Positions 20,623-29,947 of a stretch of 64,000 bases of DNA are shown here, piece after piece. A program made the position numbers and the translations under genes. Every line of letters starts with the position of its first letter. The stretch's first letter is position 1. Under the pieces are notes generated by a model that was given only the letters and a program-made list of their open reading frames with translations, was not told where the DNA came from and searched no databases. Origin of the DNA: Peronospora farinosa (Eukaryota > Oomycota > Peronosporomycetes > Peronosporales > Peronosporaceae); NCBI GenBank assembly GCA_947646735.1, contig CANTFK010000966.1:124001-188000 (forward strand), given 5' to 3'.

Positions 20623-22725
20623 CTACTGGTATTTCGGAAGACTGGGGGAAATGGAGAAAAAAGGATTCAACAAGATATCCAGATTGCAGTGCCCCATGAT
20701 TATTCCCCGAAGAACGAATCGAAGCACTGTTTTCCAGCGGGGACCCGATCGTGATCGACGTTGTTTACGCTCCCGGTAAAACCTCGCCAAGTCTAGATCG
20801 CTTTCACGCTGCTCCTTCGATAGGTACAACGGGTGAGTTGATTCCCAAAGCGCTTGCCGGTGTCGATCTTCAAAATCAAGATAATGGATTTTTAGCTCGT
20901 CGAACCACCCGGTCATCGGAAATGAAACTGGGGTGACCAAGGTATCAAGCGATTTCCATGGTTCCTGGTCATAAAGTGCTGCAATTTGCGCCGAAGTGAC
21001 CAGCCTGGGCGTCCATAGTGAATCAGATGGCGGTATCTTGGATATAGTCAGTACTGGAAAAGGGTATCGTTTGGGCTTGGAAAGATGTTTGTACAAAAAG
21101 TCTACTTCCAACTCGGCCACGCAGGTGGAGCTAATTCTTCAGGCTGACCATGGCGCAACCTGATCTGACGATCGAGGAATTCATTTGCGATATCCAGGGA
21201 TCCATTGATTTCTCGACTTCTGAGTAGCCGGCAGATCGGCGTACTCGTGTGGTAAAAGCAATATGTTGATCTTCCCACGGGATTTGCTGGTGAAGCTGAC
21301 AGCACCCTCAGAATCACTAGAAGGCTCTTCAAAAAGATCCACTTTCGAAATTTTAGTCGGAGCGGATGGAGCAGGCGATGCTGGGAGTGACTCAGACGTG
21401 GAACTGGAGGTGTCGACATTGATAGGAGAACCAGGCGATCCAACGAGCGGGAAACCCCCAGTTGTCGAGCCACGACGTCTAGAAGAAGAATGCGATCCAG
21501 ATAGGGCTGCAAGCAGGGAATCTCCAGAATCAAAAAATTCTTCATCATCACTTGACTCGGAGAAAGGGGGCGTAGGAATCGATTTCTTGTTTTTCCCTTT
21601 CGGAGGTGTGGGAATTTTCTTCTTCCCTTTCGACTTCGAAGGGGCAGCAGGTTTTTTCCGTGGTTTTACTTGAACTTTGGAAGCATTCGGATCACGTTTT
21701 TTAGATCCGACAGATCGGGCTGGTACATTGGCACTAGCTGATTTAGCGGATCGTGCTGGGACATTTCTCTGGATCGATGGAATTTTGCCTTGGATGGAGG
21801 CAGGCGGGCCCGAAGAAGAAGAGCCTACGGCTCGAGGACGTTTGGGTGGAAGTTCGACCGCTGATGGGGACGAAGACCGTTTGCTTTTCCGGGACGCCGA
21901 GCTATCTGGTGCAGGAGGATCAGCTTGGATGATTGGGAGTGATCCAGAAGCTAGCTGGGCTAAATGGGATCGAAGTGCATCCCGATCGTGGACGGCCTGA
22001 TCTCGTTCCATTTCCCGATCCAAGATTTTTCGCCGTAGCTGATCCAACGAGACATCTTCACGAAGATTCTCATTCAAAAGATCATCATGGGTGGCTTGGA
22101 GTGTATCAAGACGATCCTGGAAAGAAGCTAGCTGGATCTGGTACTGATCCTTTAAGACTTGCTCAGTCACGGCCATTTCTCGTCGGTGTCTCTCCTGAGC
22201 ATGCTGTTTCGCCGTGTTTGCTTTAAGTAAAGCGGTTTTCAAACTCTCAATCTCTTGAGATTAATTCTCTTGCAGGCCCAGTTCATCTTCAAATTCTTGG
22301 GTTTTCTGGATCGCAGTGTCGTAACGTTCCTGAAGCCGCTTGTAGCGATCCAAGACGAATTTGGACAGAGGAGGTGCTAATTCCCGGAAGGATTGCAATT
22401 CACGTTCCAACCGAGTAGAGCGCACTTCTTGCTCTCGTAGAGCATCTTCCAAGGAGCGATAACTGTCCACGACGGCAGTTTGGGCGTCCAAACGATTGTA
22501 TAATGCCGCGATTGACGACTCCAAGGTATGACGATCCACCACGGGCGGGATTTCTACGCGAGTAGAAGGAAGCAAAATCCGCGATCCGGAAGAATGTTTC
22601 ATAGGCGGATCGGAAGTCAGGTGAGACTTTTCAGGTCTCGAGACAGCTGAAGAGCTCGCAGATACGACGGAATCGGAACCATCCCGGCTACCAGGGGAGG
22701 CGGCCGCAGAAGAAGAAGAAGACAT
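20623..22725 (-). pseudogene. Antisense ORF (aORF) of element A, coiled-coil protein of unknown function
   Basis: It reads on the strand opposite to gag-pol, from ATG 22725 (MSSSSSAAASPG), 82 bases from the 3' LTR, inward to 20623, about 700 codons. The order is: Ser-rich N-terminus; coiled coil (about 22500-22050, with one in-frame TAA at 22263); long basic Lys/Pro/Ser region with PKRPRAV and KSKGKKKIPTPP; an acidic patch with GDSLLAALSGS; WIPGY near 21190; and a C-terminal domain (20650-21010) with GWFDEL, RQALWE and GHCNLDILLNPFF. Two compensating frameshifts lie around 21100-21185. The same order occurs in element D (37742-40880). No known family is recognised. A nuclear or nucleic-acid-binding role is inferred from basic composition only. 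Confidence 0.7.
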
Positions 22726-22806
22726 GAGGACGACAGGGGCAATTAATGTGGATGCGATGCACAGTCTGGCCAACACTGTATGCCGGCTAACGGTGCAGGG
22801 GGCGAT

Positions 22807-24352
22807 TGTGGAAGAGCGGATAAACAAATTTCGTGGAGTGAAGATCGCGATCCAAGTTATGTAGACCACACACCCAGGATCGATCGCGATCCAAGGTAAA
22901 GCGCGATCCGACTCAGAACCGCGATCTGACTCAGAACCGCGATCCAAGACTGAGCGCAATCCGACTCAGAACCGCGATCCGAATCAGAACCGAGATCCAA
23001 GACTGAGCGCGATCCGACTCAGAACCGCGATCCAAGACTGAGCGCGATCCGACTCAGAACCCCGATCCGACTCAGAACCGCGATCCGAGGCTGAACGCGA
23101 TCCAAGACTGAGCGCGATCCGACTCAGAACCGCGATCCGACTCAGAACCGCGATCCGAATCAGAACCGAGATCCAAGACTGAGCGCGATCCGACTCAGAA
23201 CCGCGATCCGACTCAGAACCGCGATCCGAGGCTGAACGCGATCCAAGGTAGACCGCTATACAAGGTAAACCGCGATCCGACTTAAAACAGCGATCCAAGA
23301 CTGAGCGCGATCCAAGGTAAAAACCGCGATCCGACTTAGAAGCGCGATCCAAAGCTGATCGCGATCCGACTCAGAACCGCGATATGAATCAGAACCGCGA
23401 TCCAAGGCTGAACGCGATCCAAGGTAGACTGCCATCCAAGGTAGACCACGATCCAAGGTATAGCGCGATCAAAGGTAGACCGCGATCCAAGGTATACCGC
23501 GATCCAAGGTAGACCGCGATCCAACCTAGATCGCGATCCAACCTAGATCGCGATCCATTTCACAAGGATTACGCATTATGGATCGACCACGATCTTAAGT
23601 TGATACGCGACATTATTCGGATCGCGATCCAAGGATAAGGCAAGATCGCCGATGGATCGGGTTGGCAAAGGCATTTGGGGTGGACCACATATCGAGATCT
23701 GATTTTTCCTGAAAGGGTGACACGTGGTGATAGATCCTGAACTACAGATAGGCAGAATTGTAGGTTTCAAGTTTTGATTGGTTAACACTAAATAGAGTTC
23801 AATTTTACTTCTAGTACACGTGTCGACTTCTCTTCCGGGCTGGATTCTTTGGCCACCCGACGTCTCAAGGAAGCCTACACACTACGCAAGTCATATCCCT
23901 GGATTGTTTGGCCAGGGATTGCAAGAACTCTCAGCACAACTCAACTGCGATCGAACGCAGATAAAACACGTAGGTCAAGACGAAGCAAGTGCAGGAAGGA
24001 TCAAGTGGTCAGAAGGTTCTGCTCAAGTGGTCAGAAGGTTCTGCTAAAGTGGTCAGAAGATTCAAGCTTCGTTTTATTGGATAACCGTGATCGATTGGGA
24101 AGATCACACCAAGTACTCGGTTTATCTTGTGAAGATTTCCACAAGATAACTAAACCTCCTATCCCTAACCCAATTAGGATCAACATCGACTCAAGTCCAC
24201 CGAGAAGAGAGCAACCCGCCCTACCGACGGGTACACAAGGTGAAGAAGGCTTTATACACGGAATCGGGGTACCCCCTCCGTTAGTCGGTCGTCCGGGCGC
24301 CAGTGGAGAGTTGGAATCGCATCAGCAATTTTGCGAATCCCACTCCACCACA
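22807..24352 (+). repeat. 3' LTR of element A
   Basis: It starts TGTGGAAGAGCG and ends CACTCCACCACA. It contains a shorter GCGATCC array (about 22847-23630) and a unique part nearly identical to the 5' LTR. A short internal duplication (TGGTCAGAAGGTTCTGC) near 24005-24060 is absent from the 5' copy. Right of it lies the antisense ORF of element B. Confidence 0.8.
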
Positions 24353-25150
24353 CGAACCCGGGGGATGGGTGGCTTTCCGCTTCTTTGACTTAGGAGGGGA
24401 TCGAGCCTTGTCTGAAGGCGAACATGATCTTTTCATCGTTCTGTAGCTCCGGGCTCTGGTCGTGGACAAAGTCGATTTCGCCGCAGTGCCTCGAGCCACC
24501 GTCAGCTGTTTCTGCAGCTGGCCGCGTTCCCGGAGGAGGGTTTTTACGCGAACCTTGTAGTTGGCCATCTCTCTCTGGAGTACCGACACTTGTCTCGGCA
24601 ATGCTTGGGAACTGTGAAGTGCGTCCAACTTGGACTCCAGCGACTTAATCTCAGCCGAAAATTTTTCGACAGCCTCGTTGTACTGGTCCTTTCAGTATTC
24701 GATCTGAAATCGGGACTCTTCCACTTCCTGGGAGTTGTCCACCCGTTGGGCAAGTGCATCCCGGTACTCGGCGATAGCCAACTGGTCTACTTCATGCTCG
24801 TGGACCAGATTCCGGACCCAAGACTGTATCCGGGGCGCATGGTTCACCTCAAATTCCGTGATGTCGTCTACGCGACGCTGTAATTTCGCGGTCCGGCGAT
24901 ACTCCATCTGGTAGGTCCCTTGGAGGACCCTGTGTTCCTCAGCGAGGGTCTCCATGGACTGGGCCCGTTCCACCGCAATACGTAAAACTTCCCAAGCTTG
25001 AGAGACCTCCAGATAATTGTGGGGCTCTCCAATAAGGTCCACGGTAGGGGAGACCTCGTCAGGGTCAGGCCCAGGAAGCGCGGGAAGAGGCCAACGGTCA
25101 GGTGCTTGAAATCCGGTGAAAAGATTACGAGAAGTCACTAACGAATACAA
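24353..25150 (-). pseudogene. Antisense ORF N-terminal half of element B, interrupted by element A
   Basis: Minus-strand frames at 24692-25150 and 24353-24628 encode APDRWPLPALPGPDP, then VDLIGEP, then a coiled coil with ERAQSMETLAEEH and EVDQLAIAEYRDAL, then GQLQKQLTVARG and a basic SPPKSKKRKA segment. All of these match the D aORF (ERAQVMETLADNH, TDQLTIAEYRDAI, DQLQKQLTVARS). A frame change occurs at about 24630-24690. The 3' half is cut off by element A at 24352. It lies about 125 bases inside the B LTR, the same position as in A and D. No clear ATG is visible in frame. Confidence 0.7.
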
Positions 25151-25275
25151 GACATGTGAGATGGTGAACGCAACCGCCCAAACGACGCAGGTTCACTTAC
25201 TGTTAATTCATGAAGTCTGAACAAGGGTGCACGGGGTCTTACCGCAGTTCGGAAGACCAGCGCGCAGGAGACAGC

Positions 25276-26349
25276 CGTGGTGAAGTGCCAAGGGAAATCA
25301 GAGCTTAAAGGGAATGGGAACAGAGAGCAAGGGAATTTCTGGTCACTCCCCCGAGGGAGAAACCACGACACGGCCTCGCAGATCTACAACCTCACACCAG
25401 GCCCCAGCCTTATTAAGAATATAAAGACCCAGACGTGCGGAGCCAGCACAGGCCCCAGGCCCAGGGATACAGGGTCCAGGGTACCAGGGCCCAATGCCCG
25501 AGGGTGCAAAAACGGTACACGGAATATCGAAGAACACAGAAAGTACAGGTACCAAGGAGCCAATTCTTCCTCCAAGAGTCGACACGTGGCACTATCCAGA
25601 TCAAAGGGTTGGAGTTAGGCAAGAAAAGCATACAAAGTATAAGATAAATAAACACACTCGAATTTGCTTTACACGTGGCAGCTCCAAGCGCCTCCTCTTA
25701 GCTTCTACGTCGCTCCACCTCTTCCGGACGGGATACCCTTTGGCCCACCGACGTCAGATGAGGTGAAGGCTCAAGCAACGCAAGTTGAACCTCAGGATAG
25801 TTGGCCTGAGGTTAAAGTGTCAAGACTCAAGTGCGATCTTGTTTCGGTCTACCCACCTGTTCCGGGGAAGGGATTTATTTTGGCCCCCCCCCCGTTGTAG
25901 ACAGACGTGTGGTAAGATTCAAGCTCGAACGAACCCCAGGAAGTATTTTGGCCTTTGGGTTCGTACCCATTCCACGACCCGCTATAGGAAGCGGTTTTCC
26001 TGCGGGGAAGAACACAAAAGGGTCCAAGGACCAAGAAACAGTTAGACACCGAAAGGGGTACATAGTACCAGGTGCACTGCTCTCGACTAAGTCAATTGAG
26101 CCCAAGAAACCCGGTCCCGAGTGAGGTATATCCACTCGGGGACCACCAAGTTCAAGTCTTATACAAGGACCAAGTCTATAAGTCTTCTGCGTCAACCGAG
26201 GAGCAAGACCAGCCAAGCCGACGGGTACAAAAGGTGAGACCCAAGGTTAACACGACACGGTATCGGGGCACCCCCCTCCGTAAGTCGGCAGTCCGGCGCT
26301 GTGTGTGTTTGTGGTTCTCTCACGTCGTTTAAGAATCCACTCCACCACA
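25276..26349 (+). repeat. LTR of element B
   Basis: It begins CGTGGTGAAGTGCC (the D/F LTR start TGTGGAGAAGTGCC with the first T changed) and ends AATCCACTCCACCACA. The unique part (about 25560-26349) is strongly similar to the D and F LTRs. In place of the GGTCCACC array it has a short block rich in CAGGGCCC/CAGGGTCC (25400-25510), so B seems to carry yet another family motif. Confidence 0.75.
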
Positions 26350-26916
26350 AGACCTCAAACCACTCACTGTGCTGGACTGCCGACTGTCGGAGGGGGTACC
26401 CCGATGCCGCGTATGGACCTTCTCTCACCTTGTGTACCCGTCGGCTGGCGGGTTGCACTTTTCGGAGGACTTGGTGAAGATGTAGACGTCTGCCTTGAGG
26501 GAGGTAGACCTGGGGGGGGGGCTCGAGTGGATATGCTTCACTCGATGGGCCGGTAGGTGGCCACTCGATCGACCTAGTCGAAAGTGGACTTGGAGCCAAA
26601 TTCTTCAGGGGAGCTTATCCCTGGCCTTTTCCTTCTTGTTTCAGGGGTATTAACCGCCTGACCTTTACTTTGCTCCCGGACCGTGAGGTAAGGGAGGCCG
26701 CTTCCGATAGCGGGTCTTGGGGGGTGTTGCTACTCGAACGAGCTCACAGGCCAAATATATCCTGGAGCTCTATTCGCACTTGAACTTCGCTACGCAACTG
26801 TCTTCGACGGGGGGCCAAAATATATTCCTTCCCGGAACAGTGAGTAGTTTAGAGCAAGTTCTTCTTGAAGGGTGGAGTCGTGCCACGTAGATCGCAAATT
26901 GAGTAGTATTTAATAT
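26350..26916 (-). repeat. Element E LTR, first part (split by element G)
   Basis: On the minus strand this aligns with the 3' half of the B/D/F LTR (GTCGGCAGTCC near its end, GTGCCACGTAG near 26880) but lacks about the last 25 bases. Element G is inserted at 26916/34612 with AATAT duplicated, and the LTR continues at 34617. It abuts the B LTR head to head. Confidence 0.65.
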
Positions 26917-27258
26917 TGTAATGGGCTACATTACACTTATAGCATTAACACAAATAAACAATTACATATGTAGGCAGGTGCTGGGCCCGAATAGCGGGCA
27001 CAGCGTGGTAATTTATTATTGGTTTATTATTGGGCCTAAAGTCCCCAATATGGACCAATGATAAATCAACCTGAAATTGTGTGGTTCCCGAAAGGCGGGA
27101 ACACTGTCGTATTTATTACGACTAAAATCTTCGTAATTAGTACGAATTAAAACCAAAATAAAAACCAGAGTTAAATTTACTTAATACCTAATACTCGGGC
27201 TTGAGTCTTCCTCAAGCGCACGTGTAAGCTAGTGACGGTACGTTCTAGCCCCGTTACA
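26917..27258 (+). repeat. 5' LTR of element G
   Basis: 342 bases, starting TGTAATGGGCT and ending AGCCCCGTTACA, with near-perfect terminal inverted repeats. It differs from the 3' LTR at three sites near its left end (CTTATAGC/CATATAGC, GGGCCCG/GGGACCG, GCGTGG/GCATGG). Confidence 0.95.
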
Positions 27259-27260
27259 CC

Positions 27261-27276
27261 TGGTAGCACTTTGTAG
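27261..27276 (+). promoter_or_regulatory. Primer-binding site of element G
   Basis: TGGTAGCACTTTGTAG starts two bases after the LTR. It would pair with a tRNA ending AAGTGCTACCA, which is compatible with an initiator-Met tRNA acceptor stem (A1-U72 type), but that assignment is inference. Confidence 0.7.
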
Positions 27277-27284
27277 TCCTTCCT

Positions 27285-28241
27285 ATGCCCGAGTTTGGGA
27301 TGAGCGAATCGTCGTACTTTGACGCTCCAGATTTATTTCTGGAGCACGCGACCTTCCCCCATCTTACTGGTGTTGAGTGGGATGCCCTTAATCGCCTCGC
27401 GGCGATATCGGGAGAGGCATTCGTCGCGTCGTTGATGAGATCAGCGACCCCTGACGCGCAACGTCTCGCCATACATGAGTTTATGGCACGCGAGCTCGCC
27501 GAATCCAACCGGCGAGGCTTAACTCCGTCGCCCTTCACGTAATGAGGCCGTGAAGATGGAAACCTCCTTCTACTCTGGAGAAGGTAAGGACCGGTTATCG
27601 CTGAACCGGTGGTTCCGAGAAGTTGATATCGCCATCGCCTCGAGACTTCTTGAGGCTCCACAGGCGAAGGTCAACTTTCTTCTTTCCCGCCTCACCGGGA
27701 AGGCCAAGGAGTGGGCCCTTGGTAAACTTGTTGTGGACGAGCACGCATTCCCCACCTTGGATACCATCCAGGACGATCTTCGTCTTGCCTTCGAGCCACC
27801 ACAAGAGGAAAAACTGGTGCGATCACGATTCCTGTCGATGCGACAGGGTAAAATGGCGATGCGCGACTACGTACAGATGGCTAGGCATCTGGCGTCGTGT
27901 ATTATCACGCACCCCATGGACATGTACACACAGGTGAATGTCTTTGTGGATGGTATGCGTGAGGGGCAGACCCGCTTATCGCTGGAGCGCGCCGAGCCTG
28001 CCACATTGGAGGAGGCATTTGCCATCGCACTCCGTGAAAACTTTAGGGTCACAAAGGCCTATGCCAAACCCTCGGTCGTCAGCGTTCCCCGGCCTTCTGG
28101 CCCAGAACCTATGGAGATCGACGTTATTGAGTCGTCGGGTGACCGGCGACGTGTCTTTCATCATAAAGGTGACGCTCGCACCGGGCGTCAATGGTTTGCT
28201 TTCGTTGTCTCAAGCCAGGACATCGCGCGGCAGAGTGCCGT
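27285..28241 (+). pseudogene. Element G gag (frameshifted)
   Basis: It starts at ATG 27285 (MPEFGMSESSYFD) or at Met6. The first 85 codons end at 27542 in one frame. The capsid domain continues from about 27543 in another ([20 protein letters not shown], then GKAKEWALG). The zinc knuckle [14 protein letters not shown] (about 28197-28238) is back in the first frame. So there are two net one-base shifts, near 27540 and between about 28150 and 28190. The order and domains are those of a Ty3/Gypsy Gag. Confidence 0.8.
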
Positions 28242-29947
28242 GCGCCAGCCCCATTATCAGTGCAAGTAGTGGACGCCCATCATGAGGGTGCTGTACCGGC
28301 CGCACGTCCAAAAAAACGGTCGGGACCAGTAGGTGCAGGGCGCCCTACTGGTTGGAACGGAGGTCCGGGTTCCCCGGTGGCAGCCCAACCTTCCAGTCCT
28401 CCTGCGCTACGCGCACGGTTAAATGCTACCACTACGAGTGGTGATTCACGTCTGATTATTGTCAGTTTACATGTCGCCGGCGTCCGGCGACCTCTGCGAG
28501 CACTCCTGGACTCAGGAGCAACACATAATTTTTTTCGTGAATCTTGTTTATCGATGCTGCCTCCCAGCATTCAGGTCCGTGAGGGACCTGGCCAAGTCGT
28601 CGTCAAGTTGGCTGACGGGAAACCACACCGCGTATCGCGGCGCGAAGTGTCGCTGCCGTACAAGTTCGATGGCTTTCGCAGTAATGATGATTTCTTGGTG
28701 ATCGCAATGAATTATGCATTCGATTGCATACTGGGCATGCCATGGTTGGCACGTTATAAGCCCCAGATCGACTGGTTAGCCAGACCAGTGAGACGTCGAC
28801 GCAAGTTCGATGTCAGTGAAGTGTTTACCCATCTCTTGGTATCTCCAAGTGACTGGCCAAACGTCACAGTCGTGGATCGCGATTCCACGACGTTGGCGGT
28901 GCACAGAGCGAGCGATGGCCCTCTCTGCACTTCTTGTGCGGTTCTTCGAGACACAAGTGACAGTGACTCCTCGCTACAGAGCGAAGAGGACGACGAGGAC
29001 GACGCGGTCGAACAGGGGTTCCCGCGCGTCATTAATGCGGTTGAACAGGGGTTCCCGCACGTGAATGCAGTGGTTGAACCGGGGTTCCCATCTGCACCTA
29101 TGTGGTCGAGCAGGGGCTCCCACAAGGGCATTGTGGCGACGAGCAAGAGCTCGCCAGCGAGTGTGACGTGGACGGACAGGAGTCCTCACGCGAGAGCATG
29201 ATGGTCGAACCGGGGTTCCCATCATCACCCACTGTGGTCGAACCGAGGTTCCCACATGGGCATATTGTGGTCGAGCAGGGGCTCCCACACGAGTACAACG
29301 TGGACGGACAGGAGTCCCCACGCGAGAGCATGATGGTCGAACCGGGGTTCCCATCATCACCCACTGTGGTCGAACCGAGGTTCCCACATGGGCATACTGT
29401 GGTTGAGCAGGGGCTCCCACGCGCGTTTACGGCGGCCGAGCAGGAGCTCCCGCATCAAGTGTCGACGGTCGAGTTTGGGGTACTCCCGTCCAGTGTTTCC
29501 GGCATCTTGGATGAGGACATCCAGTGCCTAGAGGGGGGTGATGGTTTACCACCTGACTGCGGTTCGCCAGCTTCGAGTAGTGACTCGAAGCACGATGGGG
29601 ACAACAGCACCGAGAATTTAGCGTTGGAATGTGTCCACGCTATCGTGTACGTAGAAGGGAGTCCACAAAGGCTCCAATATATTGAGGTCGAGAGTCCTCC
29701 TCGTAATGCGTCTTCCATTACAAGTCTTCCAGGGCTTTCCTGGAAGCATTTCCTACGTGACCTTAAGGGAGGCACTGTGGAACAAGTGTGTCTAATCACC
29801 AACGAGGTGGTTACCGTGGCAAACGAGGAGCATATGGCGCGTCCTCAAAGCGTTGAGCCGAAGTCTGCGCGTGAAGAAAGGTTTGCATCACAGTCATGGG
29901 AGGCCCTGCGAGAGTCTGGTAACCCCGTCTACGACATTGCTCGTTAG
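28242..29947 (+). pseudogene. Element G protease and repeat-rich protease-RT linker
   Basis: The retropepsin has the catalytic LLDSGATHNFF (about 28505) and the FDCILGMPWLARY end (about 28720). After an acidic stretch the linker is a tandem repeat coding for VVEPGFP/VVEQGLP units (29010-29450), with a 132-base duplication. The frame changes near 29097 and meets a TAG at 29945 just before the RT entry sequence (YADVFPDKIP). Confidence 0.75.
29166..29430 (+). repeat. 132-bp (44-codon) tandem duplication in the element G linker
   Basis: Two near-identical copies start ACGTGGACGGACAGGAGTCC at 29166 and 29298. Each contains several GTCGAACCGGGGTTCCC-like subunits. The length is a multiple of three, so the frame is kept. 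Confidence 0.85.

Larger units (their letters stand above)
11041..24352 (+). mobile_element. Element A: Ty3/Gypsy retrotransposon with dual RNase H, chromodomain and antisense ORF
   Basis: The layout is 5' LTR (11041-13071), primer-binding site, gag-protease, pol (RT, RNase H, second RNase H, integrase, chromodomain), convergent antisense ORF (20623-22725), then 3' LTR (22807-24352). The copy is dead: at least one frameshift in the first codons of gag, a TAA at 13542, a TAG at 18401, a TAA at 18986 and a one-base loss near 19281. It is strikingly rich in GATC throughout. Its right end lies inside the antisense ORF of element B. The left flank does not continue B, and no matching 5-bp target duplication is seen (TTCAC versus CGAAC), so the left edge was probably rearranged. 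Confidence 0.8.

Noticed and set aside
25343..25900. Several 60-110 codon frames on both strands in the B LTR
   Set aside because: All lie in LTR sequence and overlap one another in several frames without conservation.
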